NCBI RefSeq assembly: GCF_040054535.1 | Contig: NC_090787.1 | Coordinates: 14,949,001-15,013,000, forward strand | DNA: 64,000 nt | Direction of reading: 5' to 3' | Origin: Antennarius striatus | Lineage: Eukaryota > Chordata > Actinopteri > Lophiiformes > Antennariidae | Shown: positions 42,416 through 55,300 of the stretch, piece by piece | How positions within the stretch are numbered: the stretch's first letter is position 1 | Layout of the letters: each line of letters begins with the position of its first letter | Program-made: the position numbers and the translations under genes | The notes under the pieces: model-generated | Seen by the model: only the letters and a program-made list of their open reading frames with translations | The model's database searches: none | Told to the model about the DNA's origin: nothing

Positions 42416-45400
42416 CACTTATGCAGAGATAAATGCTTGAATCAAACAATGTGGTCACCTGACGGAGGGGAACCGTTTCTCCTTATTTCTGGGGTTTTTG
42501 CTAAGCTAACTAACTTCTAGCTCCTGCCTCACAGACAGGAGAATGGTATGTTCCCATCAGCTATGCAGCCGACTTCATAACACCAATGAATACAGTGTGA
42601 TGACTTTGGTGTACCTTTGTCAGTAGACAGCGAAGGGGAGGAGCTGCCAGAACCGTCCTTTGAGTCATCACTGAGTTTGTGCTGCTTAGAGAGTCCGGGG
42701 CTCCTGTCAGAGAATAAATTGCTGTCCTCTGGGTATTCACACAGCAGTCGATCCGACACGACAGGGGAGTTGTTGTCGTATGGAGACACCTCTCCACTAG
42801 ATGTCTTGATGAAGTCCTCAGACAAGCATCTCTCACTCAGAGAGAAGGACACTTTATTTTGGCCAGGCTCTCTGAAGGAACAAAGATGACCCAACACATG
42901 TGATAGATCAAATTAATATGACGGGGTGGGGTGGGGGGGGTCTTATCATGATGTGATGTGACACAGTAAGACAAAAGGGGGACACTCACAAGTGTTGAGA
43001 AGCCTTACGCCTTAGTAAATAGTCCACAACATCAGGGTCAGTTTCAAGGAAAGTCATGAGCACCTCATTCTGCAGGTCAGCAGGAACCTAAGAAGTCCAA
43101 AACAAGATGGATATAAGACTTTTTAAGAGGTAACTTTTTTTGTTACCTCTTATTTTACAATTACTCACACTTGAACTAAATCTGCATTCACTACATTTTG
43201 ATGATTAATTCTATCCCAGCCATGATTTATTCAATTTTTAGAAGTATTTACACAGCATCTATGATGCAATGTATGCAAGAGATAGCATGCTGTTTATATG
43301 CTATCAGGCAAAAATAATTAAGAGCAATTTAGAAGAGCAGAACTAATGATGCAGAACAAACGTCTGATGGGCTTCCTCTGCCCTCTGGCTTCCTTAAACA
43401 GATCATTTTCACATACTCCAATTAAGCACGTCTGTTTTTAAATATCTGTTGAAAAGCAGAAAATATAATGTACATGAGGATCTTGCCCTTAGCTCTAATC
43501 ATCTTCTATTACTACACAGAGGCAGGAATGACTTAATAACATCCCCGGTGCGGTTTAACATTTACCGTGTAGTAAATTATTTGGTAGTCAGCATTAGAAT
43601 ATTCGTTTCAGGGGAGAAACGTACAGATTTCTGTGTTTAACTACAGTTTTTTGAAGGACAGTGAGAATTCATTCTCAAAACCTGTGAAACTAATGAGAGC
43701 ATTTTATTAGGCTCCAGTCTATTCAGTACAAGACATTACCATAAACAGAATTTTTTCCTGAATACGTCAAAGATCTTAATAGCCTCTTTTTGAACCAGGA
43801 CCTTGAAAGTAAATGCTTGTTGGTGTGCGATAACAACAGCTTACCGTAAATAAAGTATCGTATGAAACGATCATCCTTTGGAGCATGCTGATGATGGCGG
43901 TGCTGTCTTCTACGTGAGCTAAACTCTGAACTGAAAACTCCTTGTCGGAGTTTTTTGGCTTCTGTAAGAGGTTTGGTCCAAAGACGGTGGCTAAATTTAA
44001 TGACGTCATCTTGTTTCCTGTCACCTGAAAAAAAGAAAAAAAAAGGACAGACTTTTTTTAGTCTGTTAATAGTCTGGTTTTATTCTTAGCCAGTAACCAT
44101 CAACCTAAAAGAAAACAGACAATTTATTATCTGCAATAATTTAAACTGGAGACAATTTGTAAGAAAGTAATGTTCACGTGCAGATGTGCTCACAAACAGG
44201 AAACTCTTGCATGCAGTGTAATTACTGTATAAAAAAAAAAAAGTCTTTTGTGTTGATAGACCCTTGGCTCCCATAAAATGTTTGGAATGTGCGTCTAACA
44301 TGCCGGCCAACCACCATCAATCTGGTGCTGCCATCTTTTGTTCAAACAGCCCAAACAGACCTCTTGTTCACTGTTACAATACTCTACATATGCTCTGGGC
44401 CCAAAGCCAAAGGAAACTGGCTTCAAATCCATGGGAAACAATTTATCTCTACAATGATGATCAGCAGTCAAAATGTTAAATTAATATGAAACTGAAAAAG
44501 TTGGTCATGACAATGAAAGAAGCTTGGCATGCATGTCGGACACTTACCTACAAGACTTTTTATTACAGGAAAACATATATAGGAGCAGTTTTTTTTTAAC
44601 CTCTTTATATTTTGGAGAATAATCTTTAATCTAAACGATTTTTAGTGCTGAAATGTTGTGTGAAGCGTGCCTTTGATACACTTCATCATGTCTTCAACAA
44701 ATTGCACATCAGCCATAAGTAATTGGAGGACGATGGATTTCCATGGTAACAACTTATACCCATTTTTCACATAAGTGAGGTTCAATTTTCAAGTACATCC
44801 TGTGAACTGTGTAATTTTTTCAAGACAAAGTGTCCATGAACACCAGGAATGAGGATAAAGGCATACCGTATTTTTAGCTTCCATTAGCTCAGATACTTAT
44901 TTCTAAATGTCTGCTAAACTGAAAGGGTTGGTATTCAGGTAAATACACTATTGAACATATTATGGGGAGTCTACGTGAATATGCCATTACCTTGTTTAAT
45001 TAAAAATCTAATGACAGACCATTAAGCATAATTTGATAATTTCACAGAGAACTCTCTTCAGATTAGAACCTGAAGGTATGACAAACATCTGTCTGAGTGC
45101 CATCTGACACCTGCTAGGAATCATCACAGTCACATTTAACCAGAGTTTTACTGCATCAATCTGCCATAGTTCATTTCCCTCATATATATTTTTATTCTTA
45201 TTGGTGTTGTCTTAATTTCAACTACAATATTACCAACTTTCTATGTTCATGTAAATCTAATTTTGGGGGGTCCAAATGTAAGAGCACCCAGCTGTGAAAC
45301 CAGGACATGTACACCTTCCTTACCTCCTGTCCTTCGTTGTCCACGCTGTCTTCAGCATGTGCAGTCACTGTGGACAACAAGCAGAGGAGGCGCTGCAGTG

Positions 45401-48400
45401 TGTCGCTGTTGCAAGGCGGAAGCAAGAATATCAAGAGCTGGAGGGCGCTCTCCTGCTCTGAATAATCCAGCGCTGCAGAGAAGAAAAAAACCACCACACA
45501 CCACCCACAGCCGAAGTTACAGAAAGCTTGGTGACTTTTTATCTTTTACTTATGCTTATGTGTCTGCGTTCCTCACACATTGTGTTGACGAAGGCTGTGT
45601 AGAGTTCTCTGGTCAGCAGAGGGTCTGGCATGTCTCTGAGGAACTCTTTCAACAGAGCGGCCACATCATGGACACTGTGCTCCTCGTCCAATTGTACCTC
45701 CCATCCCTGGTCAAACTCCTTGCGAAGCTGGGTGAAATATTCTGACAATTATAACAACTAAAATGCTGTTCAGAGTTGAGACGATGTGCTCAAAAAAAGC
45801 TGAACTTGTACCTGTTGGACTCGTTTTTTGGAACTACCAACACGGAAAATTCCAACCGTCTGTAGGCCTGAAAAACAGAAAATGTGCCATAAATTATGCA
45901 AATATTCAGACCGAAATTCATTCATATTGTATAATTCATAAAGTTACAACCAAACTGCATTCCTTGTGACGTTATTCAAGCTACGCTGGAGATTTTTATG
46001 TCACAAATTATTTTGCACCCTTCTGATAAGGTGTAATTCCTCTACTTTGACGATGCGTACCATATTTTTCCAGATACTGGCAGCAGAGATCCACGACCCT
46101 TGGCACCTGTCTGTAAATTGGGTTGAGGCTGAGCTTTTTGTCATGGCGCTTCTTCCTGTTGCCTGCTACCTCAACTGGAAGGGACAGCTGGAGGGCCTCC
46201 AGGAGTCGAGACTGGTTATCATCAAGGTCGGTGATGCAATCAACAGATACCCCGCCCTTGTGAAAGCAGATGGGTGACAAATGTATAGTCAGCGCTATGG
46301 GTGGTAATCTTTGGATCCATCATCAACCCACTGATGGATATATATAAAAAAAATAAAAAAAATCACATCACTGAGTACCAGCGGAATCAATATGAATCTA
46401 TAATCAGACAGATTTCATGCTGCTCTACAGTAGCTTTTCAAGTTCGTTGTCAAAAAAAAAAACCCTACCCGCCTGTGAGTCCGTGGGACCGGGTCTGGTG
46501 TGCTGGGGAGGGGTGATCCATTTGGGGTCTCTGAGGTGGAGCTAAGGGATGAGTTGCTGCTGGAAAGCTCTTTGTTGGTCCTTTTGAAGCTGGCGTTAAG
46601 GTGGAGGAAGGATAGCATCAATTCAGTGGGGTCACTGTGTCCCTCCCGGAGGGGATTGTAGCGCTGCTTGTGCATGTGGTCGTTGGATATGACCTGCCAC
46701 AGCGGTATGCCAAATGCCTGGGGCACGGTCTCTGTTTGAGGGGAAAAGGGCAAATCAGAGAGAAGCGATGTCAACTTCTTGGCCACAAGTCAATGGTGAG
46801 TCAATAAATATGTGCCAGTAACAACAGCGTGTTACACATCATGCTAGTCGTTTTTGCACCGAGGGTCTAAAACTGTGTTTACATTCATCCTTTGTATCCT
46901 TTTAAATAAATGCTGCTCTAAATAAATATGACAAAACATATGCCAAGAACAGTGCTCTGCAAAGCCCATTCAATATTCACAGTCAAGGAGCACATACTTT
47001 CTGAACTGCCTTTGTAAACAAAAGGGGTGGGGAAAGAGGAAAGAGGAGGCCGACTGTGCCGGAGGATAGGCTGTAATGAACGAGCCTCCACTTAAGATTG
47101 CTTTTCGTTATTTCCCTTGACTGCTTGTCTGACAGAGAACATCACTTTCCTGCCAGAATTTGGCAGAAAAGGAAGTCAAAGATCACAGCACCCCTCAGAG
47201 ACGTCTTTAAATTCTGATTATTCAGTGTTACACGACTTTGTGAGTCCATACAGCTGTAACTAAAGGGATGAAATAGTATTTGATCCTTAAAGTTGTGTCA
47301 AAAGCTAAACAGACCAGAAGCTTGAGCCAATAAAAGACTGCCAGGAGGACAGTTTGCAAGGGGAAGCACTGACTTCACCCTTACAGTATGAAGTGTATCC
47401 CGTATATCACTTTACCTTTGTCTTTACTCTTCTCTTTTGATAATGAATCCAACTTACGCCTGAGTGACTTCTTGTGCTTGTGGCCATCTAAAAAGAGGCA
47501 GAAGTGTCACTGTTGAATAAAGATCCCAAATTAAGTTTGCTTCTGCTTTCACTTGATAGTCTTAGGCTGTTTGTCTATAATCTTTCAAACGAATTAATAG
47601 AAACGGACAAACTGATCAGACCACACAGAGAGAAAAATGTTTAAGTTTGTGACAACACAATCTAATTGTTTACATCTAAAACAGATGGCCTTCAACGGGA
47701 CTTTACCACAGGGCTGTGAAGGAATACCAAATCAGAAACAGTCTGGAAAAACTTCACATTTCTTGAACAAAACAGTGGAACATGAGCGACACCCTCACAT
47801 TGTGTGTGTGTGTGTGTTTTAATACATTTAGGGATTGTGATGTAGCAGCCCAGGTCACAATCCAGAAGCAATCGCCTCAAGGCCACATCCTGGAGTCGAA
47901 CCCTCTCCAACTCCGAGAGGCTTTGCAGGGGGACGGGCTTCAGGCCAACGCTACATCCAGACACGCTGTTCCAGGTGAAGTCACCCTGAGGACAAACACA
48001 CACACGATCATTGCCATTATGCCTTCATGACTGATTACACCCTCTTCTGACGCCCAGCATGTCTGACAGATACTTTTGCTTCACCTGCCAGCTGCCGCAT
48101 TAACATTAATCTTCTGCTGTTTCTTGTGACAGAAACTGACAGCTGACACCCCAAACACAGATTGTTCTCAAACATGTCTACAGGGGATTAGTGTCTTCAT
48201 GTTAGCATGCAGCATGTGTTTTGTTTTGTTTTTTTAATCATGAATTCAAACACAAATATCTTTTTTCTTCCCAAACTATGAAAATAAGAATTATTAAGTT
48301 GGTAAAATGAGTGACGCTGAAAAAGTGATCAGGGACCAGACATGACTGATTGTGTAGATTATCCTATTTGACAAGAGGCAGAGTATGTTCATAAATGAAA

Positions 48401-49329
48401 TTTTATTTATCTATTTATTTATTTGGTTAGTTGTTTATGTTTATTTTTTATTTTATTTTATTTTCTCAAACTCCACTCAGTAATTTGAACAAAGATACTC
48501 ATTCATTCTATAGTGTATTTGCTACTGAGTTTTCAAAAAGCTATGATATAATATACCATAATTTAAAAGTGTTGACAATAATTTGCGAGTAAATATTGAT
48601 AGAGATTAAACATTCTGATCTTTAAGTACTGTACTAAAAACTGGGCGAGTAATCTGATGTGAAATCCTCAACCTTTGAGCATCTCCATACTGGAGATTAC
48701 AGAGCTTTGATCCAGTCGACTCGAGCCAATCATATGAGCAATGTTCCAAAGAGGCTTAGTAACTCATTATCGGGATAAGGCTTACAATAAAGTGATTCAG
48801 TCTTATTAAATGAGAATTAGGAATGTGCTACACTAGTAGCATGTTATTTTCTAGACCAAGTACAGCAAGCCAAAGTACAGTATTATGCACAGAGATCGTC
48901 AGATGACAAATTTATTTTCTGTTCAGTATGCTTACCAGTGTTAACTGCCTGTACTGTTTGTACTTGGCATCATGTGTGAAATAATCTCTCAACTCAGTAT
49001 TACTGTACAGGTGAATGGCGCCTTAACTGTCTAAGAAAAATTATAACACAGTGTCATCAAAGGTCAGGAAAACAGTCTTAGTCGTCTTTGGGTCACAATC
49101 CCACCGGCTATATTTAACAGCAGAGAAATGTCTGTGATTTTATTTAACTGATGTTTAATGACTTTCCCTGGAGTGATGTCACCATTAAAAAACGTTACAA
49201 ATGTTTCTGGTCTTCATGTTTCTAGGACTGTTGTTTCCCACCAGCGGACTAAGATGGTCATTAGGTCATTTTGACCCAGCATTTAAAACACAGTCGCAGA
49301 GGCAATCACACACTAGGAAAATCCCAAAG

Positions 49330-49362
<33 letters not shown>

Positions 49363-52300
49363 TGACTTAGAAGAAGAAGAAGAAGAAGAAGAAGAAGAAG
49401 AAGAAGAAGAAGAAGAAGAAGATGAAGATTTTTTTTTGATTTTTGCAAAAACACTTTAATCTCATTCAAACATTTTGCAGTTTTACATCAGATGAAAGCA
49501 TTTAAGTGCCTCAGAACATCTTTTCCAAACAAACTTCAATCACATTTAGAACATTTAGAACATTTAGAACATTTAGAACATTTTACAAATTTTCATTAGA
49601 TGAAATTTCAAAAACACTAAAAAGAACAAGAAGAACAAGAAGAACAAGAAGAACAAGAAGTACACTTTATTAATCCCCGCAGGGAAATTAGTGGATGGTT
49701 TATATATTTTACTCTCACTTATTGTGGCTTTTTACTGTGAATGCGAGAAAAGCCAAAGCCATCTGTTACTAACAGAAGAATATCATCTATGAAATAAAGA
49801 AAGCGATTATGATATGTGTGATAAATAACAAGTGCTATCCACTGAATAAATGCAGACTTTCTTCTCTCTGAAGACAAAACATTCTGATATTCATTCTGTT
49901 AACAAATGACAGAATGTTTCTTCACACTAAATACATTTAGACTTTAAAATTCCATTTATTTTAGGGGATTAGTGAAGGTGGGTCATTTTTCATAAATGGA
50001 GTAAATAGATTGTAAAGACAAGGATTGTTGTAAATGTCAGTAAATGTCATTAGATCCTCTTTTACTGATCATATAATATAATATGGACAAACACCTACAC
50101 TTCAGTACTCAGAGCAGGAAATACCAAGATGCCTGAAAGCTGGACTTTAAAAACTCCGATTTCAAAATAGTTGTAAACACAAATTCATAATTTGAGAATT
50201 GGCCTCTAATCTTTTGGTTTTACTTCAGTTTTTCTGCATCTTGTTATCATGTTTTTAAGTGATTTTATGTGTCTGTTTGTCAGTGTGTGTCAGTAAAAGT
50301 AGTTGAATGAGTGAATGAAAGAGCAAATAGACTAACTATAACATGACTCTTAAGCGTCTTTTTTTCTGAAATAACCCTTGTTTTTCTAACTTCTCACAGT
50401 GAACAGAAAAGACTTTTGTCCAATCAGCAGTCACTGTTGAATCATGTTAGTGCTTTATAATCTTTGCTGAGCCCTATTAACAACACCACTAACCATCAAA
50501 TACGACCAAAAGCGGCTTAACAAAGTCTTTTTGTTGTTTCCTAGTTCTGACATTTGAACTATACTGTACACTAAAAGTGTTAAATGCTCATTTTTCTTCT
50601 TTAATCATTCTATTCTGTACATAAAACATCAGCCGTAAAACAAGCATAGCTTTTGAAATGTGTTAGTAGCTCCCGTCAAGGTGCATTTTCTTTGACTGTG
50701 CAGGACCTAACTGTAATTCTAAGAACTGCTGAAACACAAAGCTTTTGTTGGCGGTCCTGGAATACAAAGAGAGGAAATGTGCAAGGTAGTTCAGACAAAA
50801 TAGCAAGATCATAACTGTAGATTACACCACTCAGCCTCACTTGGAACTCGATGCAGTGAGGTGATGGATGTACCTCAGCACTCAGGAAGCCATTAAATGG
50901 GGCATTGTTGGAAAAGAGTTCCGCAAGAGTCCATACAATGTCTCCGAACGTCTCGGGGGTTGTTGTTGTTGTTTTTTTAGATTTCTACATTCAATTCTAC
51001 AGCAGTTGTAAAATATCTTGCAGACTCTGTGAAAATTAATGCGTAACAAAATTGAAAAAAACCACCATAGAAGACAAATAACATTGAGTCTGTTTGTTCA
51101 GAACAAGTGTAATTGTGCTCCATACAGTTTACACAAATTATCTGAAATTCACTTTCAAAGTAAGGTCATTAACAAATTTGGAGATCTCTAATCAACCAGC
51201 ATTGGCCGGTTGGTGACGACACATAAGATACAAGAAGACAACAAGTGGAGGACCTGTCAATTCAAGTTTGACTACCATAACATACTGATCCGCTTCCTGT
51301 GGTAATGCAATTACATTTCTACCAAAGCTTAATTATTTTCTCCATTTGTATGAACCCGATGACAAACTCAGGGAGCCGCACCGTTCACTCAGTGATAAAA
51401 CAAACCAACAAAAAGTAGCTACTCACAAGATGGGTGATGCTTCGTTCCACACGGGGATGTCCCATTACAAACGTGGGTCACCACCAACAAGAAGTCACTC
51501 CTCAGACTTGTGAAACTACACCAGCATTTTAGAGTCAATTAATACTGAAACCATTTAACTCCAGAAGGGACTTTTCGAGCAAACACAGACCACATGCATG
51601 CAGCTGAAGGAAGCCTGGACCCAGGTCTCAGGCAGCAACTTGAAAGTGGAAGTTCACTGAGTTGTTTACATCACTAGGAGACACGTAATCCCTATGAATA
51701 GCTCCACCGAGTGGACTGGGAGGGGTGAGTGGTCTCTGTGTAAGAGCCCAACATTAAAAGAAGAAATGCATCTAAGAAGGAAAGACAGACACATTTAACC
51801 TGTACGTTAGCTCAACATTAAATAATATCAACAGAGGATTAGCTCCTCTGAACAGCAGAAGGCATTACACAAAATAATATTGTAGTTTAATACTCTCGCA
51901 CCGCCAGATGGCGAGGTTCCTCCAACCTCAAAAAAGACAAATGTTTCTTCATTTTTTATTTTAAAATTTTATATCTAAAGGATCATGAAATGATTCTCGC
52001 AAATAACTGACATTACAAAGTACATTTTAAGATATATTTTACTAACTAATTATGTGGAATAAACGTTCAAAAACAAGGCTTACATAATAAGCGTGCACTG
52101 CCTGGAGAAGAAAAAGAACTGACTAACAGTTAATAAACTTGGGTTTTACATAAAGGATCTAAACAGAAAGTCCAATAGTCATCCAAAATGAAACGCAAAA
52201 TCAGAAGAAATCCTAAACATGGCTGCAACCAGGGTAGCGGATCAGAGAGGGGCTCCAACAGTCATATTAAACAATATTCCATTTACAGTGGTACAGTAAG

Positions 52301-55300
52301 ACCCAATGTGATTATATAGGCATCAAAATTACCACAGTTTTGTAGTGATGTACTGTATGTTGGGTTGATTTAAAGAGAAGACCAAAGTAAGTCAATGATA
52401 TTATAGGTTGCTCAGGAAATACTGAATATACATTTAAAGCTGACTTTTCTCCTTGTATGCTCTGTCTGTTTCTGTAAATGTGCATAAATAATCCATTATG
52501 ATCCAATGTCATGACATTCTGTCAGCCAAACTGTGTTCAGTCTCCTCGCCCACAATTATGATCCATCGTGTCCATCGGTATCTGAGCCTCATATAATGAT
52601 CTCCAGTCATGCTGTGCAAGTCACATTGTTGGACGTGATTCACCGTGAAGAACTGTAGAACAGCAAAGATAGACGCTTCCTCTGTGAGCTAATTAAATCC
52701 AATCATACTGTTTCTTTCTTCCATCAGCACAACGGCCACCTTAAATAATTAATTTTCACTTCATATAATTAAAAAAAAAAACCTTAGGAGAGTTGAGACA
52801 CTGAATTCTAACAAGGAGACTGAATTTCATTATGTGAAGCAGAAATATGGACGTTGAGATCGGGGATGGGTTTTTGCTTGCAGGAGGCATGCATGTCAAT
52901 TATGTAACCGTACAAAACAACATCGCAATTGATGTGAAGCAGAGAATTATCATCTGTTTATATCAAACAAACTGTAAAATCTTTCTCTTATCAGATACAA
53001 ACTGGATTCTATGGCATTGCAGCTTCAAACCAGTAGGTTTGGTCTCATGCTATGAAAATGGACGGTCTCTCGTGGGAAGAACTATGTGCCTGAGGGACTG
53101 TAGCCAAGGATCAGGTCATGCCGCCGCACTGTGAGAAATACAAGTTAAGGCTTTCTTCATGTAAACCAGATGTCTCTGCTTTCCATCTCAGCTCGGCCTA
53201 TTGACACCCTGAGGTCGTACACCTTGCAAAATGCACAGTGATGTCCAACCTAGGGAAAATACAAGGTCATTTAAAGCATAGATCAAACATACCAAAAGAT
53301 TTGTTTCGTCATCAAGATCATGTGACATAAGTCATCACTTGTTGATCCTTAGGATCACATGCATAAGTGATGTAACATTGCATGCCATTCGCTGGAAAAC
53401 ATCAAACATTATGACCAAACTTATCACAGTGACTGATTTCCACAAAATCTATGGCTCCCTATGTGATTTCTTATCATGAAAGGAGGGCTCTGCAGAGTTG
53501 GGGTCAGAAATGTCTTTATTACTGAGTTGGAGCGCGATATGAATAATATAAAGTACTACAGTCTTGGTTCAAGGTGACTGGTCTCAAGCAAGGATTTCTC
53601 ACCTCACACCTGAGTTCTGCTGGTCTACATTGATAGAGCTGCACTGTCTACAGATGTCAAAAACGGTCACGTAATGTGCATTGATAAATGGTGATGAATG
53701 AGAGTATGGATAATTCACTACATCTGCACAATGTGCTTAAGGTTGTTATTTCCAGTAAAGGTAACATTTTTCAGCTTTACAATGAACGTAGACTGCAGCT
53801 CCGGTATAATGGTGTGGGTAGCTTGCCTGCACTCCCCCAAGTCATAATTCACTTTAAATATCCTCTCTGACACTGAGCTGTCGCCAGTATTAATCAGTTA
53901 CATTCAGGCTGACGGTGATTACATTTCTCAGAGCTCTGGCTGCAGGATCGGGCCCACTGTTGATGACTTTAAGACAGACCAGATACCTAGTATCTGTTAC
54001 AAGCCTCATGTCTGCATTGCATTTCAATTATACCAAACAAACAGTGTTACCATGAGACCCATTTTAAGCACAGGAGTACAGATTGGTTAAATATGAACAT
54101 GTGACACTGCAAACTGTTATAAATATGCAAATACTCACTGCAAAGGGTCTACAACACATCCTTAGTCTAGTCTCTTTGCTTCTTGATAATCATATGACAA
54201 GATGAGGCACCTTCTCACAGAGAGAAATGGTGTCGTTTTTTTAATTGTCCATAATTTTATATCTAGTTATAACTGGATGATTTCTGTTAATATAAACTAA
54301 AAGTCTATTAAAACAAAAATACCAATGATTCTGATAATTACAAATTTATTATTTCCTATGATTGATTCATCAATAAATCAATGGTTTCTTCACTATTTGC
54401 ATTTGTAAATGAACCGAATGCTTCTAATGGAAACTTAACTGAAGTAAGTTTTAGATTACTTATATATAAAAAAAACATTTTCAAGCAAGGGTAGTACTTA
54501 TTGTACATTTCATTCATACAGCTGGAAGTAAAAGACAAACAAGCAAACCAACAAGCAATTGGGGGGGGGGGCACTTCGCCTGTATAGTGACGCCCCTGCA
54601 CTCGAAAGTCCTCCAGTCAAACGTCAACCAGCGTCAACACTTCATGATTCCTTGTAAAAGAATGAACTGAGTCATTTTAGCTCACAGTGACGCAGACTGC
54701 AACTGTAGTGTATCCCAGGCAAAACGTGCGGCTTGGTGATGTTGCAATAATGCATGGAAAATTCCTTTTGAGTTTCTTTCCCATTTGAGATTAAATAATG
54801 AATGAATAAATGCAGTTGATTAACAGACAGTTTGGATATGATATCAGTAAAGATCAGAGGAACATCCGACGATCCTGTGACTTCATGAGGGAATTCAAGC
54901 TATTTCCTGAAGCTGTACACGTTCGGTTCCGCGCCGAGGCGCGTCGAGCCTTCTGCTCTCGATCGTGCGTTAATTTGTTGCCATCGTCAATTCAATAACA
55001 AACAAAAATGGTAAAATGCAATGGAATGGTCGATGGAACAAAGTGAATTAAATTGTGTTTTTTTTGGACAATTCCATCCCCCCAGTCATCGTAATTATGA
55101 AAATTATCTGCCGCCAATAACTCTGACGATCTGACCACAACTGTTCACTCCAGCAGAGGCCGTTACGCACGAACACAACGTGGTGTACTGGAGGTTTATA
55201 GAATCCTGTCAGAAATCAAAACTGACAAAAACTAATCACTAATCGACTGAAACGACCCATCAGGTCACTGACCTGTGATGATGCGTCTTCAGCTTCGGTT

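Larger units (their letters stand above)
48000..55272. other. ARHGAP6 intron 1
   Basis: About 7.3 kb. It holds (CA)n and (GAA)n tracts at 49.3-49.4 kb, a LINE tail at 49.6 kb, a CTCF-like site at 51.9 kb, an 11-base G run at 54,561 and a small CpG-rich patch at 54.9 kb. No other coding exon is recognised. Amelogenin, nested here in mammals, is not seen. Confidence 0.6.

Noticed and set aside
41643..42458. Long poly-Thr, poly-Ser and poly-Val frames on both strands
   Set aside because: They are read-throughs of the ACT/ACC triplet array in an intron and overlap on both strands.
52847..53134. Plus-strand 95-codon frame starting MDVEIGDGF
   Set aside because: No family resemblance, and it lies in an intron without supporting splice signals.
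48000..55272. Amelogenin nested in ARHGAP6 intron 1, as in mammals
   Set aside because: No matching signal peptide or Pro/Gln-rich exon was seen; teleosts are thought to lack it.
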